A stretch of DNA of 64,000 nt, taken from contig CADBGN010000006.1 in the NCBI GenBank assembly GCA_902794155.1, positions 1 through 64,000 on the forward strand. The letters are read 5' to 3'. The notes beneath the pieces were generated by a model. The model was not told the origin of the DNA. It made no database searches and saw nothing but the letters and a program-made list of their open reading frames with translations. This document shows positions 23,881-34,290 of this stretch, piece after piece; the stretch's first letter is position 1, and the number at the start of each line of letters is the position of its first letter. Source of the DNA: an uncultured Bacteroidia bacterium. Lineage in GTDB: Bacteria > Bacteroidota > Bacteroidia > Bacteroidales > F082. The position numbers were made by a program, and so were the translations under genes.

Positions 23881-26838
23881 ATGAAAAGACTGTTTTTACC
23901 TTTAATGCTGCTTTGCCTTGCGGCATGCGGCACAGAGCCAAAAGCCGATTTTGTCACCGAACCAGCCAAATATGTCGATCCATTTATCGGGACAGGTGGC
24001 CATGGCCATACTTTCCCGGGTGCCACGGTGCCTTTCGGCATGGTGCAGTTCAGCCCCGACACCCGCATGAACGACTGGGACGGCTGCTCGGGCTACCACA
24101 CCTCCGACAACACCATCCTCGGCTTCAGCACCACCCACCTCAGCGGCACGGGCTGCTCTGACTATGGCGACTTCCGCTTCATGCCCGTTGTCGGCATTGG
24201 CAACATCAGTAAGGACCTCGACTTTCCCTCAGCCTTCCAGCATGAGAACGAGGATGCCAAGGCGGGCTACTACGCCGTCCTCCTCGACGACTATAACACC
24301 AAAGTGGAACTCACCACAGGCGACCGCGTTGGGATGATGCGCTGCACTTTCCCCAAAAGCGATGACGCGCACATTTTCCTCGACATGGTGAAAGGTGTGA
24401 ACGACGAGTTAGTCTATGAGTCGTGGCTCCAATTGGAGAGCGACAACGCCATCAGCGGTTTCCGCAAGACCCGCGACTGGGCCAACGAGCAATACCTTTA
24501 TTTCTATGCTGAGTTCTCGAAGCCGTTCACAAGTCACTCCTCTGTTAATAAAGTTGTTGGGGAACAGCAGGTTGAAGGTAGGATAGAGGGTAATTACATC
24601 AAGGCGTTGTTCGATTTCGAGACTGAGGAAGGCGAGCAAATCACGATGCGCATCGCTATCTCAGCGGTTGATGTGGAAGGCGCCAAGAACAACCTGAGAG
24701 CTGAACTTGCCGACAATGACTTTGATTTCGATGCACTGAAGCAAAAAGCTTACGACAAGTGGAATAAGGAGTTGATGCGTTACGAGGTCAGCGACCCCAA
24801 CGAGTCGAACAAGACGGTGTTCTACTCTGCCCTCTATCACTGCATGGTTGCCCCCAACCTCTTCAGCGATGCCGACGGCCGCTATCGTGCCCACGACTTG
24901 AAGGTCTATAAATCGGAGAGACCTGTTTATACGGTCTTTTCTTTGTGGGACACCTTCCGCAGTTTGCATCCCCTCTTCAGCCTGATGCAGCGCGAGCGTA
25001 CCCTCGATTTCATCAACACCTTTATTAATAAGTACGAGACCAACCCGCATCACATGCTGCCCATCTGGGAATTGGCCGCCAACGAGACCTACTGCATGAT
25101 TGGTAACCACGCCATCCCCGTCATCGCCGACGCCTACTTTGCAGGCATCCGCGACTTCGACACCGAGAAGGCTCTGGAAGCCATGGTGGCAAGCTCAAAG
25201 GACAACTTCCGCGGCATGGGTGCCTACATGAAGTACGGCTACATCCCGATTGAGGTCGAAGGCGAGGCTACGTCAAAGACCCTCGAATACGCCTACGACG
25301 ACTGGTGCGTAGCCCGCATGGCCGAGGCCATGGGCAAGAATGATATTGCTAAGGAATTCTACGCTCGCGCCCAAGCTTACAAAAACATCTACAACCCCGA
25401 GAACCAGTTCTTCCAAGGCCGTCGTAACGGTGGCTGGATGCGTCCCTTCGACCCCGCACAGGTCAACTTCACGCTGACGGAGGCCAACTCCTACCAGTAT
25501 GGTTTCTTTGTGCCGCAAGATATCAATGGCCACATCGACTTGATGGGTGGTCGTGAGGCCTACGTTGCCAAACTCGATGGGCTCTTCAACGCGCCTGAAA
25601 ACCTGACGGGCCGTGTGCAGCCTGATATCACGGGTCTCATCGGACAGTACGCCCACGGCAATGAGCCGAGCCACAACACGGTGTATATGTACAACTTTGT
25701 CGGTCAACCGACCAAGACGCAGAAATATGTGAAGCAGGTGATGGACGACTTCTACACCGACCGCCGCGATGGTTATGCCGGCAATGAGGACTGCGGCCAG
25801 ATGTCGGCCTGGGGTGTGTTCTCCGCCATGGGCTTCTATCCCGCCACGCCTGCCTCGGGCTATTACGTGTTGGGACTGCCGCGTTTCGAGAGAATGAGGC
25901 TGAACTTTGAGAACGGCAAGCAGTTTGAAGTTGTCGCCAAGGGTTTGAACGACAAGAATTGCTATGTGCAATCAGTAAAACTGAACGGCAAGCCTTTGGA
26001 ACGCAGCTACATCACCTTTGAGGAAGTGTACAATGGTGGCACTTTGGAGTTCACCATGACTGACCAGTCCAACTCCACCTGGGCTACGCAACCCGAAAAC
26101 TGCCCTGTGGTGCGCATCCCCGAGGAAAGCATCGTCATCGTCCCGACCATCAATGCACAATCCGACACCTTCTTCGACAGCCTCATGGTCAGCATGAGTC
26201 ACCCTATCGAGGGCGTGAAGATATACTACACCTTGGACGGCACCGACCCCAGAGAAAACGGTAAGCTATTTGAACAGCCTCTCTGCCTGAAGGACAATAC
26301 CATAGTGCGTGCCGCTGCTGAGCAAGACGGCCGCTGGAGTTTGCCCATCGATGCGCAGTATTATCTGATCGATGCACGTCATTCGGTGAAATTGGAGAAT
26401 ATGTATAACGAACAATATGCCGCCGGTGGCCTCAAGGCCTTGATCGACCATCAACGTGGTGGCGAAAACTTCCGCACGGGTTCGTGGCAGGGTTATTATG
26501 GCGTCGACCTGATCGCCACCGTGGACTTAGGCCAAAGCAAGAAGATCAATCGCTTGGCAGGCAGTTTCTTGCAGGAGATCTACTCTTGGATTTGGATGCC
26601 TACAGAGGTGGAGTATTTCATCAGCGACGACGGCAAGAACTTCCGCAGCGTGGGTAAGGTGAAGAACGAAGTCCCGATGGATGCCGATGGCGCTTTCATC
26701 CAAGAGATGGAAGTGCGTCCCCGCACGAATGCCCGTTATGTGAAGATGGTGGCCAAGACCATAGGCATCTGTCCCGAAGGCCATGTCGGCGCCGGACAGA
26801 AGGCTTGGATCTTCTGTGATGAACTGGTAATTGAATAA
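23881..26838 (+). CDS. GH92 alpha-mannosidase lipoprotein
   Basis: Exo-acting alpha-mannosidase of family 92, calcium-dependent, active on N-glycan or yeast mannan side chains. Lipoprotein signal with cysteine at residue 16 (MLLCLAAC). The N-terminal domain opens VDPFIGTGGHGHTFPGATVP, the GH92 hallmark. The (alpha/alpha)6 domain has HMLPIWELAANETYCMIG, AHGNEPSHNTVYMYN and GNEDCGQMSAWGVFSAMGFYP near 634-654, which carries the catalytic-base Asp of the family. Two extra domains follow: a chitobiase-C-like segment (VKIYYTLDGTDPRENGK, about 765-825) and a discoidin-like F5/8 domain (about 840-985), likely glycan binding. No SusC/SusD pair is nearby. Linkage preference cannot be read from sequence. 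Confidence 0.95.
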   Translation: MKRLFLPLMLLCLAACGTEPKADFVTEPAKYVDPFIGTGGHGHTFPGATVPFGMVQFSPDTRMNDWDGCSGYHTSDNTILGFSTTHLSGTGCSDYGDFRFMPVVGIGNISKDLDFPSAFQHENEDAKAGYYAVLLDDYNTKVELTTGDRVGMMRCTFPKSDDAHIFLDMVKGVNDELVYESWLQLESDNAISGFRKTRDWANEQYLYFYAEFSKPFTSHSSVNKVVGEQQVEGRIEGNYIKALFDFETEEGEQITMRIAISAVDVEGAKNNLRAELADNDFDFDALKQKAYDKWNKELMRYEVSDPNESNKTVFYSALYHCMVAPNLFSDADGRYRAHDLKVYKSERPVYTVFSLWDTFRSLHPLFSLMQRERTLDFINTFINKYETNPHHMLPIWELAANETYCMIGNHAIPVIADAYFAGIRDFDTEKALEAMVASSKDNFRGMGAYMKYGYIPIEVEGEATSKTLEYAYDDWCVARMAEAMGKNDIAKEFYARAQAYKNIYNPENQFFQGRRNGGWMRPFDPAQVNFTLTEANSYQYGFFVPQDINGHIDLMGGREAYVAKLDGLFNAPENLTGRVQPDITGLIGQYAHGNEPSHNTVYMYNFVGQPTKTQKYVKQVMDDFYTDRRDGYAGNEDCGQMSAWGVFSAMGFYPATPASGYYVLGLPRFERMRLNFENGKQFEVVAKGLNDKNCYVQSVKLNGKPLERSYITFEEVYNGGTLEFTMTDQSNSTWATQPENCPVVRIPEESIVIVPTINAQSDTFFDSLMVSMSHPIEGVKIYYTLDGTDPRENGKLFEQPLCLKDNTIVRAAAEQDGRWSLPIDAQYYLIDARHSVKLENMYNEQYAAGGLKALIDHQRGGENFRTGSWQGYYGVDLIATVDLGQSKKINRLAGSFLQEIYSWIWMPTEVEYFISDDGKNFRSVGKVKNEVPMDADGAFIQEMEVRPRTNARYVKMVAKTIGICPEGHVGAGQKAWIFCDELVIE

Positions 26839-26867
26839 TAGTCTGGGGAGGACAAGCCTACCCCCTG

Positions 26868-26958
26868 AGCGTCATGGCGGAGGAACATCCGCCATCTCCT
26901 GAGCGCAAAGGATACTCCCAATGCTCAGGAGATCGCGGATCAAGTCCGCGATGACGCT
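26868..26958. repeat. Cloverleaf-like palindromic element
   Basis: Outer stem AGCGTCAT (26868-26875) with ATGACGCT (26951-26958); hairpin GGCGGA/TCCGCC (26876-26893); central stem TCTCCTGAGC/GCTCAGGAGA (26895-26932); hairpin CGCGGA/TCCGCG (26934-26950). All four stems are perfect. It can be read as two facing copies of a 36-37 base REP-like unit. Confidence 0.9.
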
Positions 26959-26996
26959 GAAAAAAAGAAACAACGAACTAACTAAACAACATAACT

Positions 26997-28214
26997 ATGA
27001 AAGAATCCATCGTAATCCTCGCCGGCGGCGGTCCGGCACCCGGAATCAACACGGTGATCAGCACCGTGGCCAAGACCTTCCTCAAGGACGGTTATCGCGT
27101 ACTCGGCCTTAACGACGGCTACAAGAACCTTTTCCAACCCAATCCCGATGTGGTCGAGATGGACTTCCTCTATGCCGATGCCATCCTCAAACAAGGTGGT
27201 TCGGCCTTGAAGATGAGCCGTTATAAGCCAAAGAACGAGGAGTTCAACACGGAGTTCTTCGTGAAGAACAACATCAAGTTGTTGGTCACCATCGGTGGCG
27301 ATGACACTGCCTCAACGGCCAACCGTATTTCGAAGTTCTTGGCCAATAGTGGCTTTCCCATTCAGAACATCCATGTGCCCAAGACCATCGACAACGACCT
27401 TCCGTTGCCTGAAGGTAGCCCAACCTTTGGCTATTATTCAGCCAAAGATGCTGCCGTGCATTTGGTGCAGACCATTTACGAAGATGCACGTACGAGCGGC
27501 AACTGGTTTGTGGTGTCGGCCATGGGTCGCGAGGCCGGTCACTTGGCCTTCGGTATGACTTCGGCATGCCATTGCCCGATGGTGGTCATCCCTGAGATGT
27601 TCAATAACGCCCAGGTGACTTTCGATGCCATCATCAAGTTGGTGGTCAGCTCCATCGTGAAACGTAAGCTGTTGGGTGTCAACTATGGTGTGGCCATCAT
27701 CAGTGAAGGCGTGTTCCACTTCATGAGTGATGAGGAAATCGAGAAGTCGGGTGTGGCCTTCACCTACGACGAACATGGCCATCCCGAGTTGGGCAACGTC
27801 AGTAAGGCTCACATCTTCAACCTCTTGCTGCAACAAAGATTGAAAGCTTTGGGCATCAATGTGAAGAGCCGTCCCGTTGAAATCGGTTATGGCATCCGTT
27901 GCGTGGAGCCTAATGGCTACGACTTGACCTACTGCTCGTTGTTGGGCTATGGTGTTAAGAAACTCTTCGACAAGGGCGTGAGTGGCGCTATGGTTACCAC
28001 CAACCCGAAGGGTGAAATCATGCCTTTGTACTTGAAGGATGTGGAAGACGAGAACGGCAAGATCAAGCCACGATTGGTGAACCTGAGCGGCCCCAAGGCC
28101 GAGCTCATCTTCAACGAGGGCTTGCAGTACATCTCCCCTGTCGACTACATCACGGCAAAGGCTTATTTGCCCAATCCCGAGGAATACGATTTCAAGAAGA
28201 TCTTGAAATGGTGA
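26997..28214 (+). CDS. pfp: Pyrophosphate-dependent 6-phosphofructokinase
   Basis: Phosphorylates fructose 6-phosphate with pyrophosphate, a reversible glycolytic step. The 405-aa protein opens with ILAGGGPAPGINTVI. Donor specificity is read from two motifs: GGDDT at 100-104, where ATP enzymes have GGDGS, and PKTIDND at 128-134, where ATP enzymes have PGTIDND. The lysine and second aspartate are the residues known to select PPi over ATP. The substrate motif MGREAGHLA is intact. Gene context is independent: a cloverleaf repeat separates it from the GH92 gene, and a palindrome plus terminator follow. Length fits the short bacterial PPi enzyme group. Confidence 0.93.
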   Translation: MKESIVILAGGGPAPGINTVISTVAKTFLKDGYRVLGLNDGYKNLFQPNPDVVEMDFLYADAILKQGGSALKMSRYKPKNEEFNTEFFVKNNIKLLVTIGGDDTASTANRISKFLANSGFPIQNIHVPKTIDNDLPLPEGSPTFGYYSAKDAAVHLVQTIYEDARTSGNWFVVSAMGREAGHLAFGMTSACHCPMVVIPEMFNNAQVTFDAIIKLVVSSIVKRKLLGVNYGVAIISEGVFHFMSDEEIEKSGVAFTYDEHGHPELGNVSKAHIFNLLLQQRLKALGINVKSRPVEIGYGIRCVEPNGYDLTYCSLLGYGVKKLFDKGVSGAMVTTNPKGEIMPLYLKDVEDENGKIKPRLVNLSGPKAELIFNEGLQYISPVDYITAKAYLPNPEEYDFKKILKW

Positions 28215-28220
28215 TTTTGG

Positions 28221-28315
28221 TGTAGGACTGTCGTATTACGGCAGCCGCTGATGGTTTGACATACAGCGGCTGCCACGATGTGACAGCCCTACAACCACGG
28301 TGTGACAGCCCTACA
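28221..28315. repeat. TGTAGGACTGTC-type palindromic element with an extra half
   Basis: TGTAGGACTGTC and GGCAGCCGCTG on the left face CAGCGGCTGCC and TGACAGCCCTACA on the right (28221-28293). A further right half, GGTGTGACAGCCCTACA, ends at 28315, so one half was duplicated. Same family as 8015-8088. Confidence 0.85.
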
Positions 28316-28328
28316 GCTGCAAAAACAA

Positions 28329-28361
28329 AAAGCCGCCTCAAAACTACGAGGCGGCTTTCTT
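28329..28361. terminator. Bidirectional terminator between pfp and the C10 peptidase gene
   Basis: Perfect 11-base arms AAAGCCGCCTC and GAGGCGGCTTT with an 8-base loop, A-rich before and T-rich after. Confidence 0.85.
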
Positions 28362-28381
28362 CATGTTTGATAACAAATCTT

Positions 28382-30742
28382 TTATTTCCGTAAATTGACC
28401 TTTTGTGTCATCACGCCATTTTCATTCTCAATGCGGACGAGATACATGCCCGATTCATAACGGCTCAGGTCGAGGATGGTGTTGTCGTTGACAGTTGTCT
28501 CTTGCAGCTTTTGCCCCAAGAGGTTGCTGACGCAGATGTGCATAGTGCCTTGGCCTTCTATATGGAGCAGCCTGTTGGTCGGGTTGGGGTAGAGGTTGAC
28601 GCTTGCGGAAGTCTCGTCAACAGCAGTGATGTCAATCAGCACATCGCGATACTCCGATTCGCATTGCTCATCGTTACGGATGTAGACGCAATTGACGGAG
28701 TAGGTAACATCGCCTTGAGCTATGTCATAGGTGTTGTCATAATAGCTATAGCTACTTTGGTCATCGTATGGGATTTCGGCGATTAACTCGTTTTCAGCCT
28801 TGTAGGCGTTGATGCTGCGGACTACTTTGAAGTGGTGGAGATTGGTGGTGATGTTGGGTCGGTTCCAGGTGACAAGTGCGCCGTATTCCTCGCCATTGTG
28901 CCATTCATATTCACCTTGGAGGTCCTGCACGGGATAGCAAGCTAGCGGGGCTTCCTCACAACTGTTGTCATAAGTCATGAAAACACCGTCTTCGAGGTCA
29001 GTGGAGGTGTAGAGTTCGTTGCCAGCATAGTCGAGGATGGTGAAGGAACATTCGCCGTCAGTGTCGTGTTCTTCGTAGGCGTGATACCAGCCGTGGTTCC
29101 AAATGAAGTTGAGGTTGCCGCGCAGCAAAGGCAGGTCGACCACCAATGCCGAGCCTTGCGTCATGGTGACCACTGCAATGCGTTGTCCGCTTTCGGAAGT
29201 CACGCTGATGGCTGCTCCTTTCCAGCCGTTGCCACCATCGTCATGGAGTTGGAAGACAACGTTGCATTTTTCGCCAACCAGCACACTGCGGTAGGTAGTG
29301 CGGCTGATGCCGGCCTCATTGGTGACATAGATGGCGTATTTGTAAAGACCTGGCTCTAGGCCGCTATCCTCGTATTCCATGTCGGCACCAACTTGTGCGT
29401 CAGTCAGTTCGGCGATGACCTCAAAATTGCGGCGAATGGTGACAGAAGTGAGGCCGGTCAAGGCATTACCATTAAGGTCGAGGTCTGGATTGGTCCATGT
29501 GAGGCGGACGGCATCCAAAGTGGATTCCTCAATGGCAGCCATCTTGTCCACACTGTCAGGACGGTTGTAGTAAACATCGCCTTGTGGGATGATGTGGCCC
29601 GTGAATCCATTGAAAATATTGAATGCATAACGGGTTGTGTTGAGTGCACCAATGGGGCACCAGGCATTGTCGCGACCGCTCCAGCCCCAGTTAAAGTGGA
29701 AGTAATCGTTCTCATCATAGCCGTCGCATACGAAGGCATGTCCCCCCGCACCGCTTTCATCAGAACCGCTATAGTAGAGAGGCAACAACTCGTCTAAACC
29801 ACCGTCTTTCAGCATTTGAGTCCATTGCTCATTGGTGTAGCCGCCCCAACCCCAATAGCTGTAGTTGGTAATATGGTCGTCACAATTATAGCGGAAATGG
29901 TTACGTAAGACAGGAGGCACGTCGTCGGAATATGCGCCACTGCCTTGGCCGCTATATTGCATATCGACAGAAATGCCGAGGTGGTGCAACAACTGGGCAA
30001 TGTGAAAATACTCTTCTTCAGTGCTTGTTGAATCCAAGGTATTGGGCATCAGCTCAAAGTGATATTCGGTTTCGCCGAAGTTGGCTGATTGTTGCTCATA
30101 GCCTTGAGGAAAGTAACTGTGTGAACCTACACCTTGGGCGGGCCAATCCCAAAACTTCATCACCATACCCATGGCCGTGGCGACGCAACCAGCGTACACG
30201 TGGCCTCCGCTACCTTCCTCGTCTTCAGGGCATTGGCTGTTCCAAGGGAAGTTTTGGTTCCAAAGGGTTTGGCAAAGCGGACCCACCACAGCGCGGGTTT
30301 GTTCACCACGGTTGAGGCTTCCTGTCTTGGACACGGCATTCCATTCAGCGGCAATGTCGGGCGTGGCGGCGAGGTCGTGCTCGCGAACGTATTGGATTTC
30401 CTCGCGGAAGCCGTTCAGGGTATAGCCGAAGCCTTCTGAAATGTTGTTCGGGTCGAATGAACCTGTGGTGGAGTAAGCGAGGATGGGCTTCACGCGGTCG
30501 TCTGCTGCCACGATGACAAAGCCTTCGCCGTTGCTGACATTAAAGACATAATAGTCAGTGGCGTCACGGTTTGCGGCAACAGAGACCAGATTCAGTTGGA
30601 TGTCAGCGTTCTTCTGGCTGACGGCAGTGGTGCCCAAGAATTTGGCACCTAGTTTTTGTGCCTTCTGTTGGCTGACGGGGCCAGCCAACAAGTTGCCCAA
30701 AGAGAGGGCGACAAGGCATAAAATAAGGATGGTTTTTCTCAT
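28382..30742 (-). CDS. T9SS-exported C10 (streptopain-like) cysteine peptidase
   Basis: A 786-aa secreted protease. Signal peptide MRKTILILCLVALSLGNLLA, then a Spi-like inhibitory propeptide (about 22-150: NGEGFVIVAADDRVKPILAY). The catalytic Cys is near 187 in HVYAGCVATAMGMVMKFW and the His near 335 in SGAGGHAFVCDGY, followed by YFHFNWGWSGRDNAWC, all typical of family C10. After it come an Fn3-like domain, a strand-rich segment (CNVVFQLHDDGGNGWKGAAI, similar to one in the subtilase) and a type A sorting domain (VNLYPNPTNRLLHIEG, YESGMYLVRIENE). It should be autoprocessed and act at the cell surface or outside, like interpain. It converges on pfp across a terminator. Confidence 0.95.
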   Translation of the reverse strand: MRKTILILCLVALSLGNLLAGPVSQQKAQKLGAKFLGTTAVSQKNADIQLNLVSVAANRDATDYYVFNVSNGEGFVIVAADDRVKPILAYSTTGSFDPNNISEGFGYTLNGFREEIQYVREHDLAATPDIAAEWNAVSKTGSLNRGEQTRAVVGPLCQTLWNQNFPWNSQCPEDEEGSGGHVYAGCVATAMGMVMKFWDWPAQGVGSHSYFPQGYEQQSANFGETEYHFELMPNTLDSTSTEEEYFHIAQLLHHLGISVDMQYSGQGSGAYSDDVPPVLRNHFRYNCDDHITNYSYWGWGGYTNEQWTQMLKDGGLDELLPLYYSGSDESGAGGHAFVCDGYDENDYFHFNWGWSGRDNAWCPIGALNTTRYAFNIFNGFTGHIIPQGDVYYNRPDSVDKMAAIEESTLDAVRLTWTNPDLDLNGNALTGLTSVTIRRNFEVIAELTDAQVGADMEYEDSGLEPGLYKYAIYVTNEAGISRTTYRSVLVGEKCNVVFQLHDDGGNGWKGAAISVTSESGQRIAVVTMTQGSALVVDLPLLRGNLNFIWNHGWYHAYEEHDTDGECSFTILDYAGNELYTSTDLEDGVFMTYDNSCEEAPLACYPVQDLQGEYEWHNGEEYGALVTWNRPNITTNLHHFKVVRSINAYKAENELIAEIPYDDQSSYSYYDNTYDIAQGDVTYSVNCVYIRNDEQCESEYRDVLIDITAVDETSASVNLYPNPTNRLLHIEGQGTMHICVSNLLGQKLQETTVNDNTILDLSRYESGMYLVRIENENGVMTQKVNLRK

Positions 30743-30828
30743 CGTTTAAACTATTGTTTGTTTGACTATTATAGACTATATTATTAGGTGCACTGCATAA
30801 TGAAGAAATAACGAATGCCTGAACACTT

Positions 30829-31233
30829 TTAAAAACCTTCACTGAGTGCTATGGCGTAGATGATAATGTAAAATACCCAAAAAGGAATCATTACGATACT
30901 GAGAATGAGTCCCACCTTGGAAGTGATACGGCCAGCGTTGAGCATGCCTTCTCCATTATATGTATCGGGGTTGGCAGCAATGGCATCGTAGCCTTCATAC
31001 GCCTTTCTTTTTCCAATGGCAGACAAAATGAAGCCAGGGATAATCAGTGAGCTAAAGTTGATGGAGAGAATGCCAAGCACCATCGAGGCGATGGCTGTAG
31101 GGGCGAGTGGTTTGGCTTGTTGCTTTGTTGGTTTGGCTGGTCTAAGAGGCGCTGAGCATTGAGGACAGACTTCTTCTGTTTGGTCAACCCAGGTTCCGCA
31201 ATAGGGGCATGTGGTTTTTGTATTTTCGTTCAT
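30829..31233 (-). CDS. Zinc-ribbon membrane protein (DUF4190-like)
   Basis: A 134-aa protein with an N-terminal zinc ribbon, CPYCGTWVDQTEEVCPQC (two CxxC pairs at about 9-26), a proline-lysine linker, and two hydrophobic segments: APTAIASMVLGILSINFSSLI-type at about 47-70 and VGLILSIVMIPFWVFYIIIY at about 108-130. This matches small DUF4190-type inner-membrane proteins. Function unknown. It follows ettA by 20 bases in the same direction and may share its transcript. Confidence 0.8.
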   Translation of the reverse strand: MNENTKTTCPYCGTWVDQTEEVCPQCSAPLRPAKPTKQQAKPLAPTAIASMVLGILSINFSSLIIPGFILSAIGKRKAYEGYDAIAANPDTYNGEGMLNAGRITSKVGLILSIVMIPFWVFYIIIYAIALSEGF

Positions 31234-31253
31234 GGTATTGCTGGTTTTATGGG

Positions 31254-32930
<1,677 letters not shown>

Positions 32931-32957
32931 ATTCTGTTGTGTTTGTTGTTCTTGTTT

Positions 32958-32996
32958 GGCGCAGGGACTGACGTCGCCTGCTTATTATCCTGCGCC
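32958..32996. repeat. Short inverted repeat between a glycosyltransferase gene and ettA
   Basis: GGCGCAGG (32958-32965) pairs with CCTGCGCC (32989-32996) across a 23-base loop, just after the glycosyltransferase stop. It lacks a T run; it may be another palindromic element or a weak terminator. Confidence 0.4.
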
Positions 32997-32997
32997 C

Positions 32998-34170
32998 TTA
33001 CAGGGCTTGGCTCATTGCGTTTTCGAGTATTTCTGTCGCCTTTCCCCAATCGTACACGCGATTCGTGAAATCAAATCCTGCTTGGGCAAGGCGTTCTGCC
33101 TTTTCCTTGTCGGTCAAGAGGGTGATGATATGTTGTGCCATTTCTTCAGCATTGCTGCCGACTAGAATTTCTTCATTGGGCTTTGCGCCAAGTGAAGCAT
33201 TGGCTAAAGGTGAGGTGATAGCAGGCAGGCGCATCGACATGGCTTCCAATAGTTTGTTTTGTAAGCCTGTACCGATGCGCATAGGCGCGATGAAGACACG
33301 GCTTTGTGCATAAGCATCGCGGATGTCGTCGAGCCATCCGCTAACAATGATGTGTTCTGAGGCGGCTTTCTTAACCTTTGGGTCTGGTGTGGCACCAGCA
33401 ATGTAGAGTTTTACGTCGGGCAAGGTCTTCCACACGATAGGAAGGATTTCGTTGGCCAAATACTCCACGGCGTTCACGTTGGGAGGATAGCTCATGTTAC
33501 CAGTAAAGACGAGGTCGTAATGTTTTTCGCGTTCCTGCGGCTTGAAGTAGTCATGGTCGACACCATTGGGGATAATGAGAATCTCATCGCGACGTTCGTG
33601 CGGGAACAAGGCGCAGTCGGGCTCGCTGATGATGGTCTTCACGTCGAAGTCTTCAAAAATGGCGGCCTCGTAGCGGCACAGGCGGTGGTATTCCATGTTA
33701 TAAATAGGTCTTGTGACGAAAGAGGCAATGTCGGCGCGACGCTTCATGCCGTAGGAGAAGATATCTTGATAGTCAATGGCTTTAGGAAGGTTTTTGTAAC
33801 GGATATATTCTGCCACGCGGAGTAATTGGCCGAAAAGCATATCGGGCTTGTGCTTGGCAATCAGGGCGTCGATTTTTTTTGCGGCCTTGCGGTTGTAGAA
33901 GTAGCCGCATTGTAAGGGCAAACCCTTAAAAAAGGCACGGATAAGACCCAAAAGGATTTGCGGTTTTGTGATTTTGATGAAGTTGATGGACTGGCAATAG
34001 GGTTGCATGGCATGAAAAGCATCTTGTTCGCTGACTTTTGGGTCGTCGTTCAACGCACAAAGAATAATCTCATTGTGTTTTGCAAGTTGCTTTATTTGGT
34101 TGAACGCCCGCAGTTTATCGCCTTTTTCAAGAGGAAATGGGATGCGTGGCAAGAGGACAAAAATCTTCAT
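32998..34170 (-). CDS. Glycosyltransferase family 4 protein
   Basis: A 390-aa GT-B glycosyltransferase. The start is placed at 34170 (MKIFVLLPRIPFPLEKGDKLR), which fits family N-termini; the frame stays open 17 codons upstream but those codons overlap the -7 box. The GT4 features are PNGVDHDYFKP near 205, LVFTGNMSYPPNVNAVEYL, VSGWLDDIRDAYAQSRVFIAP and the donor-site RIGTGLQNKLLEAMSMRLP with the conserved Glu. It probably adds a sugar to a surface glycan. Together with the next GT4 gene upstream it forms a pair split by a palindromic element. Acceptor and donor are unknown. Confidence 0.9.
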   Translation of the reverse strand: MKIFVLLPRIPFPLEKGDKLRAFNQIKQLAKHNEIILCALNDDPKVSEQDAFHAMQPYCQSINFIKITKPQILLGLIRAFFKGLPLQCGYFYNRKAAKKIDALIAKHKPDMLFGQLLRVAEYIRYKNLPKAIDYQDIFSYGMKRRADIASFVTRPIYNMEYHRLCRYEAAIFEDFDVKTIISEPDCALFPHERRDEILIIPNGVDHDYFKPQEREKHYDLVFTGNMSYPPNVNAVEYLANEILPIVWKTLPDVKLYIAGATPDPKVKKAASEHIIVSGWLDDIRDAYAQSRVFIAPMRIGTGLQNKLLEAMSMRLPAITSPLANASLGAKPNEEILVGSNAEEMAQHIITLLTDKEKAERLAQAGFDFTNRVYDWGKATEILENAMSQAL

Positions 34171-34188
34171 CTCGTCGGAATTAGGGAG

Positions 34189-34196
34189 CAAAGATA
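34189..34196 (-). promoter_or_regulatory. -7 promoter box of the glycosyltransferase gene
   Basis: TATCTTTG on the minus strand, 18 bases before the chosen ATG. ATTG (complement of 34219-34222) is at a spacing of 22. Confidence 0.5.
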
Positions 34197-34210
34197 GTGA
34201 TTTTTTTAAA

Positions 34211-34287
34211 ACTATGGCCAATGGCTAATGACTATGGCTGCTTTTGCGATTGGGAAGCAGCCATAGTCAGAGGCCATAAGCCATAGT
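34211..34287. repeat. Inverted-repeat element of ATGGC words between two glycosyltransferase genes
   Basis: Inner arms GACTATGGCTGCTT and AAGCAGCCATAGTC are a perfect 14-base pair; outer arms ACTATGGCCAATGGC and GGCCATAAGCCATAGT are imperfect. It lies three bases beyond the stop of the upstream glycosyltransferase gene. Same word family as 9461-9555 and 41358-41459. Confidence 0.8.
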
Positions 34288-34290
34288 CAC

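Noticed and set aside
26997..28214. ATP-dependent phosphofructokinase (pfkA)
   Set aside because: GGDDT and PKTIDND motifs indicate pyrophosphate as donor; ATP enzymes have GGDGS and PGTIDND.
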